A stretch of 64,000 bases of DNA from Ceraceosorus guamensis (taxonomy: Eukaryota; Basidiomycota; Exobasidiomycetes; Ceraceosorales; Ceraceosoraceae), in NCBI RefSeq assembly GCF_003144195.1, contig NW_020290069.1, positions 1-64,000 on the forward strand, given 5' to 3'. Every line of letters starts with the position of its first letter. The stretch's first letter is position 1. The notes below the pieces were generated by a model, which was not told the origin of the DNA, did no database searches, and saw only the letters and a list, made by a program, of their open reading frames with translations. Shown one piece after another: positions 1-10,674 of the stretch. The position numbers and the translations under genes are program-made.

Positions 1-57
1 TCACCCAAACGCAGCCCCCCCCCCCCCCCCCCCCCACACCATCAGCCCAGCTTCCGC

Positions 58-2187
58 TCACTCCGAAACCCTATCGTACGCCCAAATCCTCGCGTTGAAA
101 TCGCCGCTGCCCGTAGCTAGCAGGTTGCCAGCCGGCGACAAGTTGATAGCAATGACGCTGTTCTTGTGACCAGATAGCACAAACTGCGCTTGACCAGATC
201 TGGGATCCCAAAATTGCACGCCACGGTCTTTGGAGCCGGATGCAACCCAGTGGCCGTCGGGTGAGCATGACACGGAGAGGACATAGTCCTGCAAGGTTGG
301 GGCGGGTCGACGCGAGCGAGCGATCATCAGCATCTGCAGCAGCGCTAAATGCAGCGCCTGGAGACGTACCTTGTGACCGAGCAAAGTGGATGCGCAGGTA
401 GCCTTCGAAGTGCGATCTTCATCGTCTGTAGAGTGGCTCTCCACAGCCCTTGCAGTAGCAGTGAGGTCCCAAATTTTGAGTGTCCTATCCAAAGAGCCGC
501 TGACCAAGCTCTTGCCATCGGGAGCGAAAGCAACACTGTAAATGCTATCCTTGTGTCCCTTGAGCTTCTCCAGCTGTTGGCCCGTCTTGGCGTCCCACAC
601 CCTGACCAGCGTGTCGAGCGCTCCAGCGGCTACGAGCCGGTTGTCCGCACTGATGCTGACGCTCGTCACGCCCGCCTCGCTGGGACCATGCTCCAAGTTG
701 GGGCTCGTGTACAGCACGTGCAGGCACTTTCCGCTTCCCACGTCCCAAATGCGCACGCTCTTGTCTCCAGATCCACTGGCAATGATTCGTCCGTCCCTGC
801 TAAAGTCGAGGCTGTAGATTTCTTGCTTGTGCCCCGCAAAGACGTGCTTCACCTTCTTCTTTGCAATGTCCCATATCCTGATCTGCCGATCTTCTGCTCC
901 AGTCGCCAAGAATTGACCGTCCGGAGAAAAGCACACCGATCGAATGTACAAGTCGCCCCGTTTGTTCGTCTGCTCCGTTAGGACGCAAGTCTTGGCACCG
1001 GTCTTGGTGTCGTAGATCTGAGCGCTGCGGTTGCAACCAGTCGCCAAATACTTTCCATCAGGCGAGAAGCGAACGCAGCATACAACGCTGCCGTTCGTCA
1101 AGACCGGATCGGGGGTTGTCAACGTGAGCAGACCGAAGGGCAGTAGTGGATCGCGCTTTATCGTCACTCACCTTTCGTGCATAAGCGTGTGTACTAGATT
1201 CACATCCAGCATACGCTTCACTTTGGGATTGAAGATGGCCATCCAATCGCTGCCTTCCTTTTTCAGATCCTTGGGAATCTCATCAGGATCCATCTCGCTC
1301 AGGTTAGCGAGACTGGCGTTGCCAGCAGCTGGACCCGGGCCAGGACTTTGCGCGTCTCGCGAAGGCGGATACGCGCCCGAGGGCATGTGTGATGGAGGCC
1401 CAGGGTGATAAGGCGATGGCGCTGAGCTACCTGCAAGACGTCAATACCACCGAAGGTCGAGAGTCAGAGGTCGGAAAAGGGTCAGCCCAAAGAGTGATCT
1501 TCATTGCTCACCTTTGCCATAGGATGCGCCTGCTGGAGGCGGTGCGATGCTAGCAGGACCAGAAGGAGGGGCAGTAGGAAGATGCGGCGGCGGCCCGCCA
1601 GCACCTCCAAGAGGCGCAGGAGGAGGTCCGCCCCTCTCGCCGCCTGCGGGTAGGGGTCCGGATCCGTCGGGCGCCCCTCCTCGCGCGTCCAGCAGCGCGC
1701 GCAACCTCTTGATCTCCTCCTCATACCTGCCCAGGCGAGCCGCAGAGGGAAGCTTGAGGTGAGTCGGTGAACGCCATCGAGAGTGTTAGCCATCACTTAC
1801 TGCTGTGCCATGGAGCTATGCCTGTTTTCAAGATCCATTATGTGTTGCTGCATGACTTGCACCTCAGAAATTTGTGCAGATACTAAGAGGGGGGAATGTG
1901 TGCATGTATAGTCAGCGCGGGGTAGCCTACGCTGCATCTCCTGAATCCAGAGCACAGCCCTTCGTCGTCACCGTGCACCACTTTTGCTCAGAGCACTTAC
2001 GCCTGTGTTCAAACTCGTCGCGCTGGTTCTTGAATTGCGTCGCATCATTCCCAATCACTTCGAACTCGTGCTTGACAAAGTCCAGCAAGTCGTTCAATCT
2101 GGCGGTGGATGCGCTGGGCGGCGCTGCTGCAGGTGGCCCACCGGTAGCCGCTGGCACCAAGCTTCGATGATTGTAGATGTTGGACAT
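58..2187 (-). CDS. tup1: Transcriptional corepressor Tup1, WD40 repeat protein
   Basis: Predicted 563-residue general corepressor that works with Cyc8/Ssn6 in the nucleus. Six exons fit: 2187-2001, 1882-1801, 1726-1512, 1430-1172, 1087-370 and 288-58, all GT-AG and in phase. The N-terminus carries the Tup1 tetramerisation helix (LNDLLDFVKHEFEVI, continuing through ISEVQVMQQ and YEEEIKRLRALL). A Pro/Gly-rich linker follows, then the signature NPKVKRMLDVNLVHTLMHE running across a splice site into SVVCCVRFSPDGKYLATGCN. Seven WD-type blades follow, the last ending in FNARIWAYDRVSE. Start chosen at the ATG immediately before SNIYNHRS, where the conserved helix begins about 25 residues in. The last intron (289-369) is 81 nt with no in-frame stop. 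The family assignment is secure; the regulon is not visible here. Confidence 0.95.
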
Positions 2188-5010
2188 GGTGAACGTAGCA
2201 CCTGGATGCTAGGCCTGGTGCTATACGCAGGGATGGAACGCGGTATCTCGAAGACCGCGAGACCAGACTTTGTGCGCTCGAGCGATTGCCTCGAAGCTCG
2301 TCGAGTATGGATGGAGCGCGCGTGATGAGCGAGACCCGACGCGCGCTCGACTGGGATGCTCGTCTCTCTCTCGAGCCCGATGGCCGTGCGGAACGAGCTT
2401 CAAGTCCTTTCCTCGACGAAAATTGTAAGCAGTGATATGCTGCGCGAGATGCTGCTTGGAGCTGCGTATCGAGTGACTGCACCCTGCCCGAGCAGCCACA
2501 AAGCCAGGCAAGGCCTGAAAAGCGCAGAAGTTCTAGCTTGCGAAGTTGTCAAGGAGGCAGTAGTTGATGTTTAGCCAGAGGGCGGAGACCAAATGGTTTC
2601 AGCGCTCGCGTGACGATGTGGAAGAAGCGCAATCACAATCGGCGTGATGCGATGCGACGGGACGGGATGCGAAGCGAATGAGTGTCAAGATGTGGTCGAC
2701 GAGGAGTGGATGCAGGGTGGGTGAGCAGCCGTAGCAGCGAGAAAGTGTCAAAATGAAAGTCACGAGTCACGAGTCACGAGTCAGACAGAGCTTGCTGGAA
2801 GCGACCGCGCGAGATTCGATTGCGGTCCCTGCGCTGCTGCTGCTGCTGGTTGCAGCAGAAGCCCGGGTGCGATCGCGCATGCTGCAATGGTGAATGCTGG
2901 CCGCCGTGGCGGCGCGGCGCGGCGCGCGCACGCGCGCGCGCGTAGACTCGAATCAAATCAAATGGTGAATCAAGCACGCGCACGAAATGAATGTGAATCA
3001 GCGGGTATCGAATCGCGTGTGCGCGCGTGCGTTCGTGCGTGCGGGCGCAAAAGATCGCCTCTTGCCTCGCGCCACACGCGCGCAGGCATCGCACGTACTG
3101 TACGTGCCTCTGCTGCAGTCAAAAGTGCATGCTGGGGAATTGCATGATGCAGGATTCATTCACGTCGCTGCGCAAATCAAAAGGCAAGCGCGGCCATCAG
3201 AGCATATGCTGCTGATGCTCATGCTCATGCACCGCGTTTGGGCTCACGCGTCGCGGAAGGTCCAGGGCGTCGTACCATACGCGGTACCTGCTATGCCGCC
3301 GCTGCATCCGAATCACTAATTAAGGCCGCCCGTGGCGTGGGGGAATGAGACGCATACAACATCGTGCATGTATACACGTACTTTTGACCGCTTCGCTCGA
3401 TCCAGCCCCCGTCGCGCTCTTCCTCCTGCTGTTCCATGAAACGCAAGATGTCGCTCGGTCTCGGTATACGTATGTACGTGCTGTGGCTGCAGAGCTGCCC
3501 TTCCCCTCATATCCCGCCTCGCTGCATCGAAGGCAAGGGCCGATGGCATCATGTGCATTCGCATGCAAATTGTCGTTGATGATGTACCCACATGCACATA
3601 CAAGTAGTTGGAGTAGTCTACAGCATTTTGATTTATAGTCGCGACTCGAGTCGTGAGTGTCCCTATATATACACGCGCGGTCTTGGCCGAGACCCACGCG
3701 TCAAACCGCGATCAGCTGGGAGCCGCTCATCCTGCTACTACTGGTGACTGATGAACCCCATGCTAGCCCGACCCGACCGAGCCCCGCAGCCAGCACGCGC
3801 GGGTGGCCCCTGTGCGCACTTCGTAAGGTCGAATCATGCATGCAGCAGGGAATCGTTCTGCCCGCCCGACCGCGGTAGCCGAGCTTCACGACTTTCCCCT
3901 CGCCTACGCGCTGCTTGCTGGAAGTTGCACGGACGTGCGCCGGCACGTTGCCGCTCACACGACAACGTCCAGGCCATGAAGAGTCGCAGGCATTCAGATT
4001 GATCCGCGAAGCATCGTCGCGGAGCATCGTCCTTCACAGTCCAAAGTCATGATCAAACCAGCCCATCGCGTCACTTGAGCTTTCGTGACACTGTGTCTCG
4101 GTGGTCTACGTGCACAATCGAACTAAAGGCAGCCTGTGCGGGTGTCATTCAAGAGTCCGAAGAGTCACGAGCGTTTGGCGTCTGTCTGGTCGTCATCTCA
4201 AAGGCGAAGCGTTGATGAGTGCGTACTTGCCGTATCGACAATCTCGGCCGCAGCCACCCATGAGTCTAACAATCAGTGGCAAGCACTCCAACACCGCGAA
4301 ATATGTGAACTTCCCGTAAGCCGGATGTGAAGGTTGAGCCGGTAGAGTCAAAAGTCCTGGGTCAGTCAAGCGTATGAATGAGGGGTCATGAAGGCAAGAA
4401 GCAAAAGCCGCGCAGCACTCAACGATTCGAGAATCACTTGAAGCTCGAATCACGTGATTTATGCTGCAGCTCCATCGATAGAATGCGCCCGTGCCACGCA
4501 TCAGCCCGCGGCCAGCCTTCCAGCATGGCAGGCGCGTGCGCAGGCATGGCATGGCGTCGGTTTGCGCGCGGTGTCGCACGAACGCCCAACGCTCGATCGC
4601 TGCTGTTGGTGCGCAAGGCAGAACGAAGACGCAGCGCAACGCATGCCCGCGCCCTCCAAAGCAGCGATGGCCAGCGCTGCTGACCTTCGCGCTCATTATC
4701 TTCTCACTCACACTCGTCGGTCACGATCGAGTTGACGTCTGTGTCCTCACCCACCAAGCAGCCGCCCCATACCCGCCGGAGCATCATAATAGCTAGCAGA
4801 CTCACGAAAACGCTCAGCAGCGCAACCAACACGGATCACCACCCGCGGCTCCTCGGTCCACCTCGAGAAGCAAAGCAAGTACTGCATTCTTTCTCGAGTC
4901 GCGAGCATACAACGTACTCGCACTGCGCAGCTCAAAGCCTCTCTCCGTTTGGTCGTAGCACTAATCTTGCTCTTGAGACCTGCAATCGCCGTACATAGCG
5001 TCCACCCGAC
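2188..5010. other. Intergenic region between divergent tup1 and SEC24
   Basis: About 2.8 kb with no supported gene; long open frames here are short, arginine-rich and overlap on both strands, as expected from GC-rich non-coding DNA. It should hold both divergent promoters. Visible content: three tandem AGTCACG units at 2758, CG/CA-alternating stretches near 2925-3045, a TATATATA run at 3664-3671 with no gene close by, and scattered CGTGACT/AGTCACG words. Confidence 0.6.
2758..2783. repeat. Short tandem repeat, 7-bp AGTCACG unit
   Basis: Three perfect head-to-tail AGTCACG units followed by a partial fourth. The same core word is scattered through most intergenic regions of this window. Confidence 0.8.
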
Positions 5011-8000
5011 ATGTCTGGAGCTCCGCCTGTCTTGCCCCCAGGGTGGACGGCGCAATGGTGAGTGCATGGTTTGAGCTGGATTAGGAGGGCAGCCTTTCCC
5101 TAGGACAGGCGGAGGTCAGGCGTTCGCTAGGATAGGCGGAGCTCAGGCTCAGCACTAGCTTCACTGGAACGGCATGCGTGGACCTCCTCGATCAGTGAAG
5201 ATTGCCGCGTGAAGCTGGCTACACTCTCTCGATCCATTTGGAAGACACGGCTCCAGCACAACGAGCCTATCTGAGGATCAAGCTGACCTCCCATTCCCGC
5301 AATCCATCCCTTATGCCTTGCCCCCCTCCTCCCCCGTGCTGTACCAACGCAGGGATCAGAGTGCCGGCCGCAATGTGTACATAGGTCAGTGGGTCGGCAC
5401 TCGCGAGCGACGAGCTGCTCCGACAAGAAGCTGAATCCATGAAAATCCTCTCTTCTCCCGCAGAGAGCGCTACGGGACGCACATCTTGGACGCCGCCCAA
5501 CGCCGGCATGCCAGGCGCTAGACCGACGCATCCTCAAGGCCAAGCTCGCATGAGTCTGCCGCCCATGCAAGGGCCTCCCTCCATGAGAGGCCCATCCGGA
5601 TTGGGTGGTCCTCCGACCACCGGTACGCCGCTTGGCGCTCCTCCCGGTCCCGGCGGTCCTCCAACCTCACCAGGCGGTGGTGCTGGCGCAGCGGCAGTGC
5701 CTGGCGCATCCAGACGAAGAGCATATCCCACTGCTCACCTGGCAGCTAACAGCGTTTCCTTTTCGGGTGGATTCGACCCGGGTGCGGGAGGTGGTGCTGG
5801 CTATCCCGGTCACATCCCTCAGGACACTCAGCAGTCTCAACTGTTCACGCCTGGCGCTCCTGAGCCTCAAACGCAGCTGTCTGGAGCCAGCCCTGGCGTC
5901 CCTTCGACGGCTTCTCCTTATGGCCAGCCTGCTGCTTACCCCGGCCAACAGGCACCCAATGGTCATGCGCAGCAGCCCTATCCAGGTCAGCAAGGAGTGT
6001 CCGGGCTCGCCAACCAGTTCCAACACATGGGCATCGGCAGCCAGGTCGGAGCTAGAGGGGTAAGTCAACGGTCATTCTGCGGAGCATACGCGCGCTAGTG
6101 CTCGCTGACTCGTGCAACCCTGCGCAGAATCCGCTGCTCACTGTAAATCTGTCAGGCGTAAATCCGGTCGTCACTGACCTGAACAGACCCCCGCCAGAGA
6201 TCAAGCTGCCGCCAGGGGCCAGCGTCTCGCAGAATCCCCTCGCAAATGCGGATCCGTCGTACCAGCGATGCACACTGAACGCGGTGCCAACCACATCGGC
6301 GCTCCTGAACAAGTCCAAAATTCCCTTTGGATTGGTCTTGTCCCCTTACAGATCTGTCAGGGAAGCAGATGGAGATCAGCCTGTGCCAGTGGTTAGCGAC
6401 ACTGTTATTGCGCGTTGCAGACGCTGCCGCACCTACATCAACCCCTACGTGACGTTCATCGAGGGCGGCAACCGGTGGAAATGCTGCATGTGCAACATCT
6501 CCAACGAGGTGCCTAACCTTTTCGACTGGGATCAGGAAACGAATCAGCCTGCTGACAGATACCAGCGCCCAGAGCTCAACCACTCCGTCGTCGAATTCAT
6601 CGCCCCCCGAGAATACATGGTGAGTCCCTCATCGAGTAAGGTCCGTTTTGGATGCGCATACAGCCAGTTTGACACACGATGCACCCCCAACGGCAAACGC
6701 TTTGCAGGTTCGACCGCCACAACCTCCTGTCTATGTCTTCTTGATTGACGTCAGTCAAGTTGGCGTGAATAGCGGAATGGTGTCCGTAGCTGCAAAGACC
6801 ATCCTCGAGACATTGGATCGCTTGCCCAATGATGACAACCGGGCAAAGATCTCCATCATCGCTGTCGACACCGCCTTGCACTTTTTCTGCTTACCAGTGG
6901 GCCAGACTGAGCCGGAAATGCTCGTTGTGAGCGACCTGGACGACGTGTTCCTGCCCAAGCCAAACGACATACTGGTCAATTTGACAGAGTGCAGAGCTGG
7001 CGTCGAAGCTCTTTTGCAAAGATTACCCGACATGTTCAAAGATACGCTTGTTCATGGATCCGCCCTCGGCGCGAGCTTGCAAGCCGCGTACAAGCTCGTT
7101 TCTGCAATCGGAGGAAAGATCATGGTACTGACAGCCAGCTTGCCTACTGTCGGGCCTGGCGCACTAAAGAACAGAGAAGACATCAAGCTGCTCGGCACCT
7201 CGAAGGAAAGCACCTTGCTCAATGCTGCTTCCACCTTTTACAAGACCTTCCCAATCGACTGCTCTAGGTCTCAAGTCAGCGTCGACATGTTCCTCTTTGC
7301 TCAGAGCTACACCGACGTGGCCACGCTCGCGTGCCTGCCTCGCTACACTGGAGGTCAAACGTACTTTTATCCCGCTTTCCATGCTGGGAGAGCCGAAGAT
7401 GCAGCCAAATTTGCCCACGAGTTTGGAGAGGTCTTGGCCAGTCCCATTTCTTTCGAAGCTGTCCTGCGACTCCGCGCAACCAAGGGAGTCAGAGCTGTTG
7501 GATTCCATGGCAACTTTTTCGTTCGCTCTACGGACTTACTCGCACTGCCGGCTGTCCCGTTGGACCAGAGCTACGCCATCGAATGCGAAATCGAGGAGAC
7601 GATCAACGCGCCGTTCATTGTCTTGCAGAGCGTCGTCCTGCACAGCACCAGCTACGGCGAAAGACGCATCCGAGTGGTCAACTTGGCGCTACCGACTACT
7701 ACAAGCTTGTCGGAAGTATACGCTGGCGTGGATCAAGTAGCAGTGGCCGTGCTGCTGGCAAACAAGGCAGTGGAACGCAGCATCCACCACAGACTGGAAG
7801 ATGCGAGAGACGCTTTGTCGAACAAGATGGTGGATATTCTGCAGACCTACAAGGCGACGATGACGAGTGCCGGATCGGGCGCTAGTCCTCAACTGGCCAT
7901 CGCGTCCAATATGGCCTTACTGCCCTTGCTCATTCTTTCCCTCCTGAAACACGTCGGAATCAGGGCCAGTTCTCAGATTCCGTCCGATCTGAGAGCGTAT

Positions 8001-8604
8001 GCGCAAGCCCTGCTCACAACGCTACCGGCTCAGCTCTTGATCCCGTACATACATCCAGACTTTTACTGCTTGCACAACATGCCACCTGAAGCCGGCACGA
8101 ACAGGTCGGAAAATGGCAGGGAAGCAGTCATCTTCCCCGCCAAGCTCAACCTCTCTTCGGAAAGGCTCGAGAGGCATGGGCTGTACATGATCGATGCTGG
8201 GCCGGAAGGTGTTATGCTTTGGCTCGGAAGAGATGCTGTGCCGCAGCTCTGCATCGATGTGTTCGGAGCGGACAATTATCAGTCGGTTCGAGGTGGAAAG
8301 GTGAGTCGGCAAGATGTCCTCGGCCTGATCCTGGCACCTCTAACACGCCTCTTCTCATGCTTGAAAGACGACGCTGCCGGTGCTAGAAAACGCAATGAAC
8401 AAGCGCGTGCGGACATTGGTGGATCGTGTCAGGGTGTCGCGCAGAGGACCTTACTTGCCGCACGTCTTTATCGTCAAGGAAGACGGAGAGCCGGCTCTGA
8501 GACTCTACGCCCTTTCCATGCTGGTGCAGGACAGGTTTGAACAGAGCCCGAGCTATGTTCAGTGGCTCGGCACGCTCCGGGACAAGGTGAATGGCGCATC
8601 TTAG
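5011..8604 (+). CDS. sec24: COPII coat protein Sec24 with N-terminal WW domain
   Basis: Predicted 998-residue cargo-binding subunit of the COPII inner coat, partner of Sec23 at ER exit sites. Exons 5011-5057, 5353-5384, 5464-6059, 6128-6619, 6708-8300 and 8368-8604 sum to a multiple of three. Residues 8-38 form a WW domain (LPPGW12, Y25, W35-T-P-P38) assembled from three exons, the middle one only 32 nt. A Pro/Gly/Gln-rich linker follows. The zinc finger uses Cys pairs near residues 322/325 and 344/347 (CRRC...WKCCMC). The vWA-like trunk starts at [11 protein letters not shown]; the beta-sandwich, helical and gelsolin domains ([17 protein letters not shown]) complete the fold. The Sec24 core is certain. 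The WW domain depends on my exon joining, but phase, splice sites and the WW spacing all agree. Confidence 0.94.
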
Positions 8605-9866
8605 GTGAACAAGGTTCAAGAGCAACCCATCTTTGCCCGCCTGCGCCTTGTTTAACCTACTCATCAATGGACTGAATCTGGTCTCGGCAAAGCCGTTGGC
8701 CGTGGCTTCATTTCGATTCGAGTGATGAGCCTTGAATCGCTGCCCAGTGCACCCACACCTTATCGGTCGAGCGCCGAGTGATGCACTCGGCGACAGAGGC
8801 CGCTCACACCACAATTCAATCGCTCCCCTACCTTTTGCCACGTCTTCTTTTCTTTAAAATCCCACAACGCTTGGTACAGACGAATCCAAAATGCGACGTT
8901 GACCACGATGCTAGAGTGGCGGTGTTGTGTGTGCCGCAGCTGCGGTGTGTCCATCTGGAGCTGGATGGAGATGCTGATGAGTGCTTTCCTCGCTTCGGGT
9001 TGACGACGCGCGATCAATAGGTGCCTGATCGCTCCACGCCCAACGCAAAGGCGCCAGACCTTGACCGCACCCTAGTCAAGGTAGCGAGCTGACCGATGGG
9101 TCTGTGCGTAGAAAGCCAGGACCCTCCGCTTCCTGACTTGGATCGATGACTTCCATTCAGGATGCACGACTTTTGACCGTGCGTTGGCTAGGCGGTCATG
9201 TTGGTGTGGGCTCGCTCAAGCCAAGCCAAGTCGAGAGTCGCGCTCGCATGCGTCCTGCGACGAAGACTCATGCATGCATGCGTGTGCGCGCGTGGACCCT
9301 TGCGTGATGGTGACGTGCAGGACGCTTCGATGGAGCGCACGCGACTTTGACCAACAAGACGCTCCCCGTGCTCCCTCCTGTCCGGCTTACGCAATGTCAG
9401 ATGGTGACGTAACCACCCACGGGACGTAATTCGTGATGTCTAAGCTGATACATGTTCACATTCGTGGTTGAGCGGGGCCACAGGTACGCTTAGCTGAGCA
9501 GATGTTCAGATGCGTAAATCGCGGAGCTAGAAGTTGTAACGCTGCACAGTCTGGGTAGGTTCCCTGAGATGTTGAGAAGCGTCATTCGCGCATGTGGGGC
9601 TGTGCGGTGGTACGGATTCACGACTTTGGATGTTTGCTGTTAACGGAAATGTGGAGTCTCTGCGTGCGTGAGGGTCCACCGCGGATCGGAGCAGTCACGG
9701 GCATATAAAGAGGTACTCTGACTCGTACTAAATGTGCCCGTCATTTTTCGACTTATCGTGCCGCTCTCACAACCCTCCCGAGCGCTCAATCACAACTTTG
9801 GTGTCTCACCTCGCGAAGCATCGCCCACCTCGGATTTACAAACACCCCACCTATTCTGTCAACAAG
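8605..9866. other. Intergenic region, SEC24 3' side to Hva1/TUDOR promoter
   Basis: No supported gene. Contains (ATGC)n words near 9270, several ACTTTGA/CACGACTTT words and, at its right end, a TATA-like box and pyrimidine-rich leader of the following gene. Confidence 0.55.
9703..9709 (+). promoter_or_regulatory. TATA-like box upstream of the Hva1/TUDOR gene
   Basis: The word CATATAAAG lies about 160 bp before the start codon at 9867, a usual fungal spacing once a 5' leader is allowed for. Transcript start not visible. Confidence 0.5.
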
Positions 9867-10421
9867 ATGACCAAGGCGCCTCAAGATCTCAAAGAGGGCG
9901 ATGAAGTCTCGTAAGTTCTCAGCTCCACGCTTGCCCTTTCGCAGCCCTTCGTTGCTCGTCCTCACAACCTTGAACCGCCTGCTCGCTCCATTCGCGCGTG
10001 CGCGTGCGCGATACTGACTTTGCAGCTGGAAGTGGGGCCAAGGACATCCAAAGGGAGAGGTCAAGGAGGTTGTTGAAGGAGAGGCTACGGCCACTTCCAA
10101 GAGGGGCAACGAAATCAAGAAGAAGGGAGATGAGGAGAACCCTGCCGTGGTCATCCACGTGAGTCGGTCTGTCTGATCGGCTTTGCTTCTGTGCTCCACG
10201 TGCGCGCATGAGGGAAGAAGGAGGAGGAGGAGGAGGAGGAGGAAGAAGAAGAGAAGTAGAAATGCTGCTTGTTACCGAACGCAAGGCTCGCAAGGGACTA
10301 CCAGCAAAGCGGATCGCAGCTCGCGCTGACATCGCTCCCCTTTGCGCGCTCTCGCACGCAGACCAACTCCGGCTCAGACGGAGTCAAGCTGGCCAGCGAG
10401 CTGGATGGCGTCAAGCCTTGA
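9867..10421 (+). CDS. Small Hva1/TUDOR-domain protein
   Basis: A 78-residue protein from three exons (9867-9910, 10026-10158, 10362-10421). It reads KEGDEVSWKWGQGHPKGEV, then a lysine-rich turn, NPAVVIHTNSGSDGVKLASE and a C-terminal ELDGVKP. This is the compact beta-barrel pattern of the Hva1_TUDOR family (hypervirulence-associated protein, TUDOR domain) found widely in fungi and bacteria. The family is small, soluble and of unknown biochemical function. No signal peptide or membrane segment is visible. The start codon is in a good context (AACAAGATGA) and follows a TATA-like box by about 160 bp. The second intron contains a GGA-repeat tract (about 10212-10250). Family call is firm; function is unknown. 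Confidence 0.85.
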
Positions 10422-10674
10422 GCTGAAGCCTACCCAACAATCTCTCTCTGCTGCGGAGGCAGCTTTTGAGCATGGCTTGCAATCAAGCAAATCCAGTGGT
10501 ACTGTACATTGCATCCAAGAGTAATATACATGTAGTCACACTTGACAGCACAGAGCAGTGCACTGCTGCAGAGTACAAGACGACTGATGCGAGCCTGCTT
10601 GATAGCAATTACACGTTCAAGTTGAAGGAGAGAAGTAGGCAAGCAATAGGTGTCCAAGCTCACACCCTCCCGCC

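Noticed and set aside
1-57. Poly-C tract at the window start
   Set aside because: A homopolymer in the 3' flank of tup1; nothing more can be supported.
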